DNA of 64,000 nt from Antedon bifida (GCA_963402885.1 OY727100.1:11253395-11317394); one strand, 5' to 3'. Positions 1 to 13,145 are shown, numbered from the stretch's first letter. Numbers and translations: made by a program. Notes: generated by a model not told the origin, from the letters alone.

Positions 1-158
1 CCGTAGGTCTTCCCAGTTGTAATATTTCAATTGATAAAGTAGTTGAAGTAGTGTAGTTTAATGTGTATATGACTGTGTAAAAGTCCTCTACACTTTAGTT
101 TTCAAACTCTGGGTTTGGCAAGAAATGTTTGCCCGTGTAGGCGACTTGTTTACATAAT
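1..158. other. 3' flank of Link-family copy A
   Basis: This short AT-rich stretch lies downstream of the stop codon of copy A, which is on the minus strand. It probably holds the 3' untranslated region. I see no clear polyadenylation signal and no other gene. Confidence 0.4.
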
Positions 159-2149
159 TTAAACAGGAGGAACGTGACAATATGCGTCATATTCAGAATT
201 GGTTGGCGATTTTTCCTTGAAAGCTATCGAATTACAACCACCCCCTGGCGTTATTATGGAACATGGCGCTACTATGTTCCCACATACGACCCAACCAAAG
301 TTTCTATAAACATATCCCATCAAGTAAGCATGATACACTTGCTCTTTAGTCGCCAGTGTACCGCCAATATCATCACATTTTGAGGAGGCTTCATTGTATG
401 TGAATGTCCATTTACCTTCTCCTCTAATGGCTATTACCCCGTGAGATGGATAAGGATACTGATTGATATCGATGTTTGATAGTGAGCAAAACACACTTAA
501 ATACCTATTTCCATGATCAATTCTAAACCTTCCTCCAACTAAAATGTTGGACCAGCATGTATCGTTATATTCTTGAATGCAACACATTCCAAACATATTG
601 CGAGAAAACCAAAATTGTTCGTCCAAGCACATTTGAACACCACTTAAACTAACATTATACACCTCCATAGGTAGGGCTATGTGACCTCCAAACTCGTCCT
701 GACATCGGGTTTCTGCTTCAGTGTAATTATACCCTGTATCTTTATTTCTTCTAAGGTGGAGAAGCTTACTAGCAGGGTAGTAGCTATGCTTATCTTTTGC
801 TTTGTCTGAGTAAATGTAGCAGTAGAAGCAACTATAGAGTTCATCACGTTCTGGATACATGTTGAAACGAGTCGATGCATCCACAATATCACACCTGGTG
901 TCTTCATTGCTGAATGTTACTTCGCCACTGATTAGCCAACACTGGTCACATGTTACTTTCATTCCGTATTTGGTGGCAGACACCAGTTGCTCGTAGAACG
1001 CAAGAGTTCCTTTCCGTTGCAGACACTGATCTGATGCTTGCTGATAGCTTACATAATTTTTTACCTTAATAACCACTCCATCCTAAAAATAAATGAAATT
1101 TAATAAAACATCAACGCTACATTGTCGCTTGCAAAGATATAACCTTTAACCGCACGAACAACATCGCCTCACAATTAGTGGCTGATTCATTACCATAAAC
1201 AATGTATGTCAAATTCATCATTTGAGTTACTTGTTACCTTAAGAGCGTAATCCCATGCCACTTCACCATCCGTTGTCTGAGATTTAATCTGGCATCCAGA
1301 CATTCCTCCTTCCCCGCTACTAATCTTAAAGCGATTACATTCATCGTAACCTAATCTTAAACATGCTTGTGCGCATCTGATGCCGGTCGGTTGATCATTC
1401 GTGTGTTCTGGAATAGGCCCAGTCTTTGTATGACTGGAAAACATCACCGATTTAAGCCCTGATGGTGTACGAGCTGAAAATGGAACAAAATATTTTACGT
1501 TGTTATGTTCATCACTTGAATCTTTATTATTATCACCACCTTAGTACTTTATTGTTGCCCACAAAATAACTATCACCGTCGTTGGTATCTTTATCATCTA
1601 GTATCATTTATAAAAATGTCTTAATAAGAAATATAGCTCTACTCCTGCAGCATCAGCATCATCGTTATCTCGTCTAAATCCTTGTCATCGATCGATCGAT
1701 TATCAACACTTATATCACCACCACCATCTTTCTCATCATCAACCTCATTTGAATATTTTTCACCACCTTAGTAATCTGTTTCAAGATTGTTCTGGAATGT
1801 AATGGTTGTTGATATCAATGGTATCGTTATTGTATATATTTATCTTCTTTACCGTTATTTGATTGTCATATAAGGCCTATTATCATCACTATCCGATTAT
1901 CACAATATTATTATTTTCACAATTATCTGTTTTCATCGTCATTACAATAATATTTCTATTCAATTCAGGTAAATATTTCAATAACCAGTCTCAATTTTTT
2001 TTTAAATAGTAAATTATACATATTTTGTGATACACGCGTCATCTTTGTGTCCCCAAGTAGTGTGAGTCTAGGAGTCTAGAAGTTTAGGCCTACCTACCTT
2101 GTGCTGTAGAAAGTAAAATGACTACAACGACCCAGTACATATTTGACAT
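159..2149 (-). CDS. Secreted PAN + triple Link-domain protein, copy A
   Basis: I read three exons: 2098-2149 (signal peptide), 1238-1473 (PAN/apple-like) and 159-1082 (three Link-like modules), giving 403 residues. Exon 1 encodes MSNMYWVVVVILLSTAQ and ends at an AAG/GTAGGT donor in phase 1. Exon 2 follows a TTTTCAG acceptor and ends phase 0 at AAG/GTAACA. Exon 3 follows a TTTTTAG acceptor. The PAN-like part is about residues 20-96, with the pattern RCAQAC, YDEC, GC. Link modules lie near 99-186, 198-298 and 306-403. Module 3 shows the Link signature of ATKEQ followed by MGY and GW, then the closing YDAYC. Link modules usually bind hyaluronan or other glycans outside the cell; that role here is inference. 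C-type-lectin-like is the alternative label for the same fold. Introns are about 624 and 155 bp. Confidence 0.8.
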
Positions 2150-3269
2150 CACAGAGCACGATTAGTCAGAATAATTTCAGGACACGCCTGAATAATAAAG
2201 ATTCAAAGAAAAAAGTTCATTCATTTAGTTAATGAGGCGTGTTTTCCACTTTTCCACAGAATATCTTCGGGTTATTCAAATATTAAATAAACTGTGATTG
2301 ATTTTCGCAAAAAGGAGAATGCTCTAGGAATACAATATAGGCCTAATACCTATCAATGCTAATATAAGCCATACCAACGCTTTCGATCAGCACGCAATCC
2401 ACCTGGTGGAAAATCTTAATTATTATGTAAATAACCCCATTGTCTCATTAGTACTGATTACTGTGTTGGAATGCCCAGTGTTGAAGACGTGTTGCGTGAC
2501 GCTTACTCAATCGCTGTAACTGACCAACAACAGAGATGAACATATAATTTCCAGCGGACTGTGTAGCCTACCCATGACCAAGGCATCTTGTACACAATGT
2601 GTTTTGAAAAAAAATATGCTGTGTCAAAATAAATGGATAAATATGCTGTCCTAGGACAACGTCATGGGTATCACCCTGCCGCAGCCAACACGGAATACAA
2701 AGGCGCAAGGTGAGTAGGCCTACCATTTAATTTATAATGTTTACATTTTGTGAAGCAAGCTCCTTAAAAAATGATGATTGAGCCGCGGAAATATATTATT
2801 TAGTTTGAGACCTAATAATACAATGATATACCACTTATTAACGATTATAAGTACTAAGTACCCCGGTTACCCAGAGGAGTGCTTGTCGAGAAATCTCAAT
2901 ATACAACTATTTTAGCTATTTACACTTTACTGTGTGTTTTGTTTAAAAAAATCCGATCAGTCGGTGTAAATTTGTTCACGTTAACCAAATCATTTCCGTA
3001 GACAGTATATCATTACTTTGATTTACGGAGTAGGCCTATCGGACAATATACTGTACAGAGTTCTTATTTATAACGATGTAGAAGTCTAATAATACGATTG
3101 CTTTACTTCTTCAAAGAAGAGTAGCCTCTAAACTGCACTTCTATTAGATAGGACTACTTGAAGCATTGGACTCGGATTTAATATCGTTTTTCTATTTATT
3201 TGCTCATTGAGCACTGGTGAAATATTACAATATTGTACGTAAAAACATTACTGTCAGCATATTAGATAG

Positions 3270-5530
3270 ATATTAATTACACGTCCCATCCATCACATGA
3301 TTTTCAAACGGTTTAGTCACGGCGTTACGTAATAGAAGTTTTTGTAAATAATGTTCAAATCCCACCAACGACTTGCGGGTGGTGTATGTGCACGCTTCAA
3401 ATTTTGTTTTTACTTCGAATAGTATTATGTTATATTTATCATTTTTTAAATGTTATTACCTACGCCAAGAAGGTTATATTTTGTTTGTTAGTTATTTAGC
3501 AACATAATGTCAAAACTAAAAGACAGATTTTCACCAATTTTAAACCACGGATACAGATTTGGTCACGGAAGAATCTATTAAATTTTGGAGGTAATCTGGA
3601 CTAGGATCCCAATTCAGGACCACCTTAATAGAATCTGGGAAAACTACACTCTGGGAAAACTACACATTGTTTAAAACAATACAACATAATATATTACATT
3701 AGACAACCACCTGTTTTGCCACAGTAGTTCGCTATTTTAAACAATAGATATAAAAATACAGGCTTAATCATTTTTTAAGGTCAGTTGTTGGAGATATGTA
3801 ATCTATGATTGCTCTTGTTTCTTATTTATTTATTAACAATTCATTCATTCATTTCCTTTATTTTGGATAGTACATCCATTATACAAAACATACAAAACAA
3901 CTAGAGAAACAATTTCACCTGATAAGTAACAACTTCTACAAAAACAACCTAAACTATCAATTAGCACCGACGCTGATGCAGGTTGGATTGTGAAAGTACA
4001 TTAACTAATGGTTTTAATTAGACTGTCATGAATTGTGTTCTTAAAACTATGAATAGAATCCTCCAATATTCATTAATAAATAACAGCTATTCTGTCGACA
4101 ACTAACAAAATATAAAGTTTTTCTCCAAATCAAAAATAAAATAATTATCTTACCAATAACAAAACTGATTGTAGAAACTGTACTTGTCAAAGGTGTGATA
4201 ACTAATAGATCGAGATGAGAGAGCCACAGATAATATATAAGAAAAATAAAGAATTTATTGAGTGAACTGGCACATGCGCACTAATAGGTTTAGCCACTCG
4301 TGACGTTTTGTTTAATCTTAGATAGGTCTATCCACTAATATTATAGACACTCTAGTAAAAATTAATACCTCCTTTGGTACATTCCTTTAAAGTGATTCAG
4401 TGATTATTAAACCAATATTTTCTTTCACTAAAACATTTTCTATTTCATCACAACAGACAAGTTCGGAAATTCAGGGTTCGTTTAGACCATGAATTAATTG
4501 TATTTTGCATTTTTCGTATTCTATTTCTCAGTTCTCGTTTGTAACTGTTTGGTAGGGATTATGTTTAAAAAGAAAATTCCTAGCCCCTGTACTTTACCAT
4601 TCTTTTTCCAGTTAAAATCTTCAATTTGGTCTTTCCTGTTTACTAAGAAAAAGTGTGTGAGAGTTTAACCGATATATACTATAAATGTGGGTAAAATTAT
4701 GGCAAGCAGCTGTTGTTGATATTACATTATAACCATAACTGTTTCTATGGCAACATTTTATTATTTGGTAATACTTTAGTATATTATTGGCATATGCCTT
4801 TAATTAAGAACACAACTTTATTACCAAACATTATTAAATAATTTATGATCAAATATTAATATAAATATAACAATATAATATATATAATATACTATAATCT
4901 ATTATCGACATATTTAATATTTCATGGACATGCTTTAATAGACCTATTTTAATTTATTTTTGTACACAAATTAATATATCATGAACAATCGTTATTTTAT
5001 TACGAACAGGCTTTACAACGTTACTATCACATATCAGATATTTAGACGTCCCATCCACAACATGTTTTTCAAACGGTTTACAGTAGTTACGGCGTTCCAT
5101 AATAGAAGTTTTCGAAAAAAATCGTTTAATACTTCCCACCAACGACACGATGGGTGTGTGTGCTTTAACCCCTCCCATTTTTTTTTTAGCTCGAATAGTA
5201 TTATGTTATATTTATCATTTTTTACATTTCTATTATTACTAGGCTATATTTTGTTGGTCAGTTATCAAGATAACGTTGACACTAAACGACAGATACCAAT
5301 TTTAAAGCACATATTATATTATATTTGGTCACGGAGAATTCGATTAAATCTTAGAGGCAATCCGGACTAGGATCCCAATTCATGACCACTTTAGAGTCTT
5401 GGAAAACTAACATTGTTTAAATCAATATAACATAATATAGTACATTTGACAACCACCTGTTTTGTCTACTCTGTTTAAACAATAGAAATTTAAAAAAGAC
5501 AGGGCTAAATAATTTTTTAAGTTCAGCCAT
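3270..5530. repeat. Diverged tandem duplication (about 0.5-kb arms)
   Basis: The segments near 3280-3800 and 5040-5530 share an ordered series of matches: CGTCCCATCCA, TTTTCAAACGGTTTA, CCCACCAACGAC, and GACAACCACCTGTTTTG. A third copy starts near 26590. The arms have drifted by substitutions and small indels, so the duplication is not recent. Confidence 0.65.
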
Positions 5531-6939
5531 GTCAGAGACTTGTTAAGAAATTCGTTATAATTAATGTAATATGATGACGTCATATAACTGTTACTGCCTT
5601 AAGAAACATTTAAAAACAGTGACTAATAAGGAAAAAAGATGTTAGTTTCAGTTTTTTGTTTGTAGGGTATTGAAGGTATACCCTATTATGGAAGCTTTCT
5701 GTTAGGTCCCAAAGTAAGGCTCTGCTGTAATCGACAGCGAACGGCACAGGATGTCAGTCAATCGTTATTGTGGGCCAATCACATACCGAGTTTAGGCTAC
5801 GTCATTTGTATATTTGATGTGTGCTGGAAAACCATTAGAAAGTACATTATGATGATGTATCTTTTAAGCCTAGCTTTTATGAAAAGCCCAAGAACTCTTA
5901 ATGAAATTTAATGCATGTCGTTAAAAAAATATTTTCGAAGGTAGACTGCCTTAGGTACTGTGTAGTGCTAACACCCCTTTGATAAAATGCTGAATTATAA
6001 TTAGTCTAGCATGAAAGAAGAATCTAGTGTACGTGCACAAGAATTGAAAGCATGTTTAATATTGTTTTTAATTATTTAAACATCAATCAATCAATATTTA
6101 ATTTCAGACCGCAGATACACAATATACCGTAACTAAAATGAAAAAAAATTTACATTTTTACACGACGTAATTTATTTCAAGCGTCTGACGTAACCAGAAT
6201 TGACTTTCTTTTGGTACATTCTTTTTTATAGAGTTATTACGAATAACCAATAATAAGTTTATTGATAATTGCATAATATTATAATATTTGTGTGTACATG
6301 TTATAACTGTCATACAAAGTTTAATGTACTTTGACACTGAAACTAATTTAAAATAAATGAATATTAATGATTAATGCTTCTTAAGATTCTAGGAATAATA
6401 AGCAAATGAATAAAACTTCTTCTTAATTTACAAAATAACATGTGTAACCAGAGAAGAGTGAAATTGTCACTCTTCCCTGGCGTAACAGAATTCCTAATGC
6501 TGGCAAATAACTCGCTTCGCTCGCGTATCATCTAGGTCGTGCCCACAGATGGTTCTCGAATACATAGTGTTATTTTCAGCGTTAAAAAACTGGCGATTTC
6601 AAATGTACGTACCGCAGGACAAATTTTGTTTACAGGAACGAATAAATAGACACAGTGATTTATTCAACTAAAATTAGCACCCTGTGAATTACTTCTGAAA
6701 GAGAAACTTGTCACAAAATGAGACCAATTGTTTAAGTCAAATTTAAACAAACTTAATTTGTGTTTTGTATGTAACATTAGGGTTATCAATTCAGTAACGA
6801 AATATTAATTGTTTTCATGTTTTACAAATAATATACCACTAAACACAGTAAAACATTGCGATTTCATACTTTGTTGAAACTGTCACCATCATAGTCAATT
6901 GAAATAGTACAGCACGTGTAACGATACACCACTACGACG

Positions 6940-6966
6940 CTTATATATATATATATATATATATTT
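6940..6966. repeat. (AT)n microsatellite
   Basis: This is a pure run of TA dinucleotides in the copy A flank. The matching place in the copy C flank (near 27115) has no such run. Confidence 0.8.
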
Positions 6967-7312
6967 AATTACAGTATTAATTGATACAAAAGTTGAGAAG
7001 CAACAGTCAGTAATAAAGTTTATTGCTAGTTTTATTGTTCACAAAACTATGCGTATCGAATCTAAAGCTTTCTACAATATAGGAATCAAGGACTGGATCG
7101 TTGATATTGTAACGAAAATCTCCGTGTTCTTCCGGGTTCGTTCCATTTTGGGGGGAGGGGTCTGCGGTACTGTTATACACTCAAACAAAAGAGATAAATC
7201 AATTACAATTACAACTTGTGGAGTGGTCTCCTTTATTCTTTCTATGATTCCAAATTATAAGTGACAACCGATTTAAATAATTAATTTAGACTAGTGTTGA
7301 TCTTACGCCGGA

Positions 7313-8062
7313 CTTGAAACAACAGCGTAACCAACAGAAACGGCGTAACCTCCAACACCAGCGTAACCACCACAATGGCGTAACCTCCAACAGCAGCGTA
7401 ACCACCAACAATGGCGCAACCATCAACAACAGCGTAACCACCACAATGGCGTAACCTCCAACAGCAATGTAACCACCAACAATGGCGTAACCTCCAACAG
7501 CAATGTAACCACCAACAATGGCGTAACCACCAACAATGGCGTAACCTCCAACAGCAACGTATCCACCAACAATGGCGTAGCCTCCAACAGCAACGTAACC
7601 TCCAACAATGGTGTAACCTCCAACAGCAATGTAACCACCAACAATGGCGTAACCTCCAACAGCAACGTATCTACCAACAATGACGTAACCTCCAACAGCA
7701 ACGTAACCTCCAGCAATGGCGTTACCTCCAACAGCAATGTAACCACCAACAATGGCGTAACCTCCAACAGCAATGTAACCACCAACAATGGCGTAACCTC
7801 CAACAGCAACGTATCTACCAACAATGACGTAACCTCCAACAGCAACGTAACCTCCAGCAATGGCGTTACCTCCAACAGCAATGTAACCACCAACAATGGC
7901 GTAACCTCCAACAGCAATGTAACCACCAACAATGGCGTAACCTCCAATAACAATGTAACCACCAACAATGGCGTAACCTCTAACAGCAACGTAACCTCCA
8001 ACAATGGTGCAACCTCCAACAGCAACGTAACCACCAACAATGGCGTATCCACGTTCCGGCTA
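7313..8062. repeat. 18-bp minisatellite with 36-bp higher-order unit
   Basis: Two alternating 18-bp halves recur about 20 times each. One resembles AACAATGGCGTAACCTCC and the other AACAGCAATGTAACCACC. Because 18 is a multiple of 3, the minus strand stays open for 222 codons and reads as endless VVTLLLEVTPLL. That open frame follows from the repeat length and I do not call it a gene. A longer segment near 7650-7750 recurs near 7790-7880, which shows block duplication within the array. Confidence 0.85.
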
Positions 8063-8079
8063 ACAGGGTAACCACCAGT

Positions 8080-8329
8080 AGTCTTAACCACTGGCTAATA
8101 GGTGTACCCACCAGCAAAGCAGTATCACAACCACAGGGTGTACCACGGGATAACTGTATCTCAAGCAGTAACACAACCAGTAGGCGCAACCTCCGGCTCA
8201 GCTATGTCTCAAATAGTAATACAACCAGTAGGTGTAACCTCCGGCTCACTATGTCTCAAATAGTGATACAACCAGTAGGTGCAACCTCCGGCTCACTATG
8301 TCTCCAACAGTAACACAACCGGTAGGCTG
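8080..8329. repeat. 47-bp tandem repeat, left part
   Basis: Units of 47 bp, each containing ACAACCAGTAGG and CCTCCGGCTCA, repeat about four times before being cut by an inserted element. The array resumes at 10319 with GGCTGTACCCTCCGGC, so the right flank of the insertion is the continuation of the same array. Confidence 0.8.
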
Positions 8330-10318
8330 GGTGTCAGATGAAATCGGTCGCGCTTGAAATCGGTCGCGTTTGAAATCGGTCGCGATAAAATCAACTTCCG
8401 GTATTTTGTATGGCGCGCCGCTAGAGCTATACTTTTGATTATATCGGTCGCGTTTGAAATCGGTCGCGCTATTTTGTATGGATCGAGCGGGATGCATGCT
8501 AGAGCGGGATATACATTTTTCGTTTATATAGATTTAATTGATATTTTTTAGGAACTAGATTATTTATGTGGATATTTTTTATTTGGTTAATAAATATTTA
8601 TTGTCAATCATTAAATTAATTTTTTTTTTGTATTTCACAGGTCTCGGAGAAGGACTGTGTCTGTTCAAAATGGCCATTTCTAAACACGTTTAAATATTAT
8701 ATTAGGCATAATTTATATGTACTGTAATTAATATATTATATAGAGAATATACGTCTGTCGTGTCTTTTATTATGCAAACAATTACGTATGGTTTTAGGAT
8801 ATTAATAAAATATATAGATAATATGCCGTTATAAATCAATCTACCGGCCTACAGTAAGACTATGATGTACAATGATTGACGTGAGAATAATAATGTATGG
8901 ATAATGAAGGTGGACACGATTCTCAAAGAGGTAATCTGCACTGATATTTAAACATTTATATTTACGAACGGCGTATGAATGTGAGACACTGAGTTGCACT
9001 TACTTAAATTTACATTAAATGATTATTATAAATGAAGAAATAAAAGATATTTATTAAATTATATATAAATCATGCTGTCAAATAATAGAAAAAGTGATTT
9101 GTTCGGAATTATTATGGATAAGCAAGCCTGTGAGCTACAGCGGTTTAATTGCTTTAGCTTATCCTTGCCTCCTTAGATTTCCACGTGTCTTGATTTGGTT
9201 ACCTATGTTTTAAATGTATTTCGATTTTAAAGGCTAAATAAAGAATGAATGAACATGATCTCATAATCGCGTCGAGCATCTATAGCTCATTGGATCGTTT
9301 CACAAAAACACGTGCAGGAGGCCTATAGACGTTTCAAACGTATGGTTATTAGTAATAGACGTCATCTTTACCTCGCCATGGACAACGATCGTACGTGTTT
9401 TGTCCATGAGTTGACACACAAACAAGTGCGTGTTTTTTAAATAGGGGAAACCCCGTCAGCAAAATAACGTATTGTTAGAGGAAACAGCTGCACGATCATA
9501 GAAGGCGCATCTCCGATATGGCTTATGTGGGGGGTTATTTCAGTTACTCGCCTTTTAACCATCCGCATATAATGATCATTTTACTAAAAACTATTTTAAA
9601 CATTAGAAATATATATACACATTTGCCTCAACAATAATCATTATACACTTAATATTATCCTACATAACGGATAGAAATAAAAATAAGGTGATCGAATAGT
9701 ATGTTGTTAACTACATTGATATGATATAATCTGCCAGTTTATAGTATAAAAATGGATACGCTGGCTTTACGGGCTATATTGTAAAAATTATTGTTTTTAA
9801 ATAAATTGTTCTCTTTTATGTAATTGTTTGCATAATAAAAGACACGACAGACGTATATTCTCTATATAATATATTAATTACAGTACATATAAATAGAGGT
9901 AAATTATTATATGCCTAATATAACATTATGCCAAATATAATTTAAACGTGTTTAGAAATGGCCATTTTGAACAGACACAGTCCTTCTCCGAGACCTGTGA
10001 AATACAAAAAAAAAAAAAATTTAGAGATTGATAATAAAGAAATATTTATTAACCAAGTAAAAAATATCCACATAAATAATCTAGTTCCTAAAAAATATCA
10101 ATTAAATCTATATAAACGAAAAATGTTTATCCCGCTCTAGCATGCATCCCGCGCGGCTCGATCCATACAAAATAGCGCGACCGATTTCAAACGCGACCGA
10201 TTTCATCAAAAGTATAGCTAGCTCTAGCGGCGCGCCATACAAAATACCGGAAGTTGATTTTATCGCGACCGATTTCAAACGCGACCGATTTCAGACGCGA
10301 CCGATTTCATCGTAAACC
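8330..10318. mobile_element. Non-autonomous DNA transposon with long terminal inverted repeats and 8-bp target duplication
   Basis: The element is flanked on both sides by GTAGGCTG (8322-8329 and 10319-10326), and removing it restores the 47-bp array. The ends, GGTGTCAGATGAAATCGG on the left and GGTTTACGATGAAATCGG on the right (reverse complement), continue as inverted repeats of roughly 450-490 bp (8330 to about 8790, and about 9826 to 10318). Each tip carries two or three tandem copies of GAAATCGGTCGCG. No transposase frame is visible, so it must have been moved in trans. An 8-bp duplication fits hAT, P-like and some Mutator-like groups. I cannot choose between them. Confidence 0.8.
9105..9262 (+). 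mobile_element. LINE 3' tail inside the long-TIR element
   Basis: A hairpin (GGATAAGCAAGC pairing with GCTTTAGCTTATCC) is followed by a short AT-rich stretch and a tail of TGAA units. The same plan ends the LINE tails at 10830-11000 and 43245-43396. It is probably a 5'-truncated LINE insertion, or a SINE using the same tail. Confidence 0.45.
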
Positions 10319-10339
10319 GTAGGCTGTACCCTCCGGCTA

Positions 10340-10830
10340 ACTTTACTTACTGTGTCTTAACTCTCCTTTCATTATTCAACTCTAATTTCCTCTTTCTCTT
10401 TTCTCTAATCTTCTCTACACTTTGTTTTCCAATTTCTCTACTTATTTAACACGTCTTTTCCCTGGTTCTCCGCTTTTCCAGCTCCAATCTCTCCCTCCTT
10501 TTCAACGCAGCTCGAGTTCACCGTCCATTGCCTTCCTTCTCCAATCCCTCTCTGCCCTTTTTCTCACGTCCGTTCTCTGCTACTCTTCCTGCCTAACTCT
10601 GCCTCCATATGCCGCCCTCTATATATTTCTTCAACCCCAAAATCATTACAATATTCCTATATGATTTTATACATTTCGGTTTATGATATTGTTGCTCTTC
10701 ACTTTTTATTTTATTTATTGTACTTTTTTATTTTAACATTTTATATGAGTTTTTTTTTATTATGTATTTCACATTTCCATATGTTCTTCTTATGATCCTT
10801 GTTCACTTTCACATCTCCGATTTCTGTTGC
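10340..10830. other. Pyrimidine-rich tract upstream of a LINE tail
   Basis: The plus strand is strongly C and T rich from about 10370 to 10620, then AT rich. An 80-codon plus-strand frame here is low complexity and unlike any protein. The stretch may be the 3' untranslated part of the truncated LINE that ends near 11000. Confidence 0.35.
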
Positions 10831-11002
10831 AGTGGACCCCATTGGAAATAAATTGACATGTCGATTTTATGGGTCGTCCTTGCATCCATTCACTTTGGTT
10901 TTATTCAATGTTAATATTCCAATAGTTTGTATTTTTTCTTTGTTATGTATTTTAAATGTATTGTTGAATGGATGCTAAATGAATAAATAAATATTTGTAT
11001 AG
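10830..11002 (+). mobile_element. 5'-truncated CR1/L2-type LINE tail
   Basis: GTGGACCCCATTGGAAATAA opens a hairpin (GACATGTCGATTTTATGGGTC region), and an AT-rich stretch then ends in AAATGAATAAATAAAT. The intact-looking LINE tail at 43245-43396 has the same GGATCCC-ATGGAAATAAGC hairpin and a short-repeat end, which identifies the class. No coding part is left. Confidence 0.55.
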
Positions 11003-12024
11003 GCCTATGTGTTTATATAATGTAAAACACTTTGTGAAAAACAATTTTATTTCGGGGCAAATTGTAAATTCGCTTTCAATCATCAATAAATAAATAATTA
11101 TCTAATTTAACTTAATTAGTAGGCCTAATGGTTTTCAATTGTTTCTTAGAGCAAATTCATACTTAAGTTGATTCCTTAACCCACCAAAGTAGGCATAGTT
11201 CTGCGTTTAGGGCATATATGATCCTTCTTTACTGTAGGCCTATCCTATACTGGCTTTACAACGCTACTCATGCCATTGAGGGTGTGGGTGGTGGTTTAAC
11301 TGCAATAATAAAGTTGATTGTACGGATATAGATGGCGACTGAAAACGGTAGCTCATTATCTGTTTTAAAAAATACCTATATCCAACCTCTGCAGCACAGA
11401 TTGGAAAAAAATGGATCGAATTGCTGTTATGGGTGTACTTGCCTTTTGTGTTATTACGACACCTGGGGGAATAGACACTTGCCGAAGAGAGATTGGAATG
11501 TTCCAGTTATCGCAAATCAAAACATTTATATAATCATTATCAAACTAGTATTTTTTTCGGTCTGTCTATCGGTCTGTCTGTCTGTCTGTCTGTCGGTCCG
11601 GTATCACTATGCATTGTAGCACGCGACTTAATGACTGTTGGCCTTGTTAAAAGAAAATCGGCCTGTCTTCAACATTTTGATGCTGTACTTGAGCTGTTCA
11701 ATCGGTTTTCAGCTATTAAAAACAATTATCATAGGAGGAGATAGGAAAATGCGAAGCATCCTCGTATTATTGTGTGCGGGTATTTTTCAAGATGGACATC
11801 CATTAGACAGTGTATACCACGATCGGAAAACACCCTTATTGGGGCAAATCCTTGAACCTAAATTCGTTTTAATTGTCAATAACTAATTATCGAACTCAAT
11901 TTAATTAGTAAACAGGGTTACATCAGGTGGTTAAAATCAGTACCGAAAGTACGAAACAACTTTATATACCATCGAGTAAACATTTTAGAAATAACGCGCG
12001 ATTTACCGAATTTTGCCCTTACGT
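11003..12024. other. Duplicated intergenic block with CTGT microsatellite
   Basis: No gene is supported. A (CTGT)n run sits at 11570-11595. The part from about 11640 to 11960 is repeated at 27600-27870 and, in opposite orientation, at about 32430-32770. The frames of 82-95 codons found here follow that repeat and carry no recognisable domain. Confidence 0.6.
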
Positions 12025-12705
12025 AAATGTATATATAGATATATCACTATGAACAATTACGTTTAATATATCACTATAAACAATTACGTTTAATATATCA
12101 CTATGAACAACTACGTTTAATATATCACTATGAACAATTACGTTTAATATAATATCACTATGAATAATTTGGTTTAATACATCACTATGAATAAATACGT
12201 TTAATATATCAGTATGAAAAATTACGTTTAATATAATATCACTATGAATAATTTGGTTTAATACATCACTATGAATAATTACGTTTAATATATCAGTATG
12301 AAAAATTACTTTTAATACATCACTATGAACAATTACTTTAAATATATCACTATGAACAATTTCGTTTAATATATCACTATGGACATGTTTTATATATCAT
12401 TATGAAAAATTACGTTTAATATATCACTATCAATACATATAAAATATCACTGTGAACAATTACGTTTAATATGTCACTATGAATACGTTTTATATATCAC
12501 TATGAACAATTACGTTTAATATTATCACTATGAACAATTACGTTTAAAATAATGTATCACTATGAACAATTACGTTTAAAATACTGTATCACTATGAACA
12601 ATTACGTTTAAATATTGTATCACTATGAACAATTACGTTTAAATACTGTATCACTATGAACAATTACGTAAATATATCAATACGAACAATTACGTTTAAG
12701 GAACC
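12025..12705. repeat. 27-bp satellite array 1
   Basis: Units of about 27 bp (ATGAACAATTACGTTTAATA plus TATCACT) repeat some 24 times with indels. The same unit builds the arrays at 28727-29360 and 31400-32350. There are no unique spacers, so this is not a CRISPR array. Confidence 0.9.
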
Positions 12706-12927
12706 CGTTTAAGGGCGTGTGCATATATACATGTACTCAATGTAAGCTTATTTATTATATTCTTGCAATTTTATTTGTTAATTACACATCACGTGTAATC
12801 CATGTAAGCCTATTTACTATTCTGTTGTGTAGTTTTGTTGTAAAGCTGTGTTTGTGCTAAGTTGGCATAGTTTGATTGCGATTTGAGTTACAAAGAGAAT
12901 GTGGTGAATGGAGACTGAATGTCATTG

Positions 12928-13145
12928 CTAAATATCATCTGGAGGAACGTAACAATATGCGTCATGCTTTGATGTTGTTTCTGCTGTATGCACACGTAAA
13001 CATATCGATACACAATTGCGGCCGTGCACCCTGGGATATGACCTTACCACTTTCTGTTCAGCTATCCAGCCGAAAACGAGAGAGTAATATCCCATCAACA
13101 AAGCTTTTCTCACTTGCTCTTTTGTCGCAAGTGTACCACCAATAT
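12928..13145 (-). pseudogene. Broken Link-family copy B, 3' part
   Basis: This is the end of the terminal exon of a family member. The minus strand reads MGYYSLVFGWIAEQKVVRSY and closes with YCYVPPDDI and a stop, matching Link module 3 of copies D and E. At 13145 the reading is cut by the Gypsy element and resumes at 21823. The cysteine after VVRS, present in every intact copy, is a tyrosine here. This is a dead gene fragment. Confidence 0.85.

Larger units (their letters stand above)
2150..7312. other. 5' flank of copy A, duplicated elsewhere in the window
   Basis: No gene is supported here. Long parts are recognisably the same as the 5' flank of copy C (about 25430-30200) and more weakly that of copy D (about 35770-35950), so the duplicated unit includes more than the gene. 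Within it, about 3270-3800 and 5040-5530 are a tandem duplication of each other. The promoter of copy A should lie just upstream of 2149, but I see no convincing TATA or initiator element. Confidence 0.6.

Noticed and set aside
159-1082. C-type lectin rather than Link label for the modules
   Set aside because: The ATKEQ...MGY...GW order and the closing YDA(F/Y)C fit Link better, although both share a fold; kept as an alternative only.
7423-8091. 222-codon minus-strand frame reading repeated VTLLLEVTPLL
   Set aside because: It is the translation of an 18-bp minisatellite whose period is a multiple of three; no start context or domain.
8330-10318. Assignment of the long-TIR element to hAT because of the 8-bp duplication
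   Set aside because: The tips do not show a typical hAT end and other groups also make 8-bp duplications; left unassigned.
10422-10664. 80-codon frame rich in Ser, Leu and Pro
   Set aside because: It follows a pyrimidine-rich low-complexity tract next to a LINE tail.
12025-12705. Possible CRISPR-like array
   Set aside because: Repeats are directly joined with no unique spacers, in an intron-bearing animal genome.
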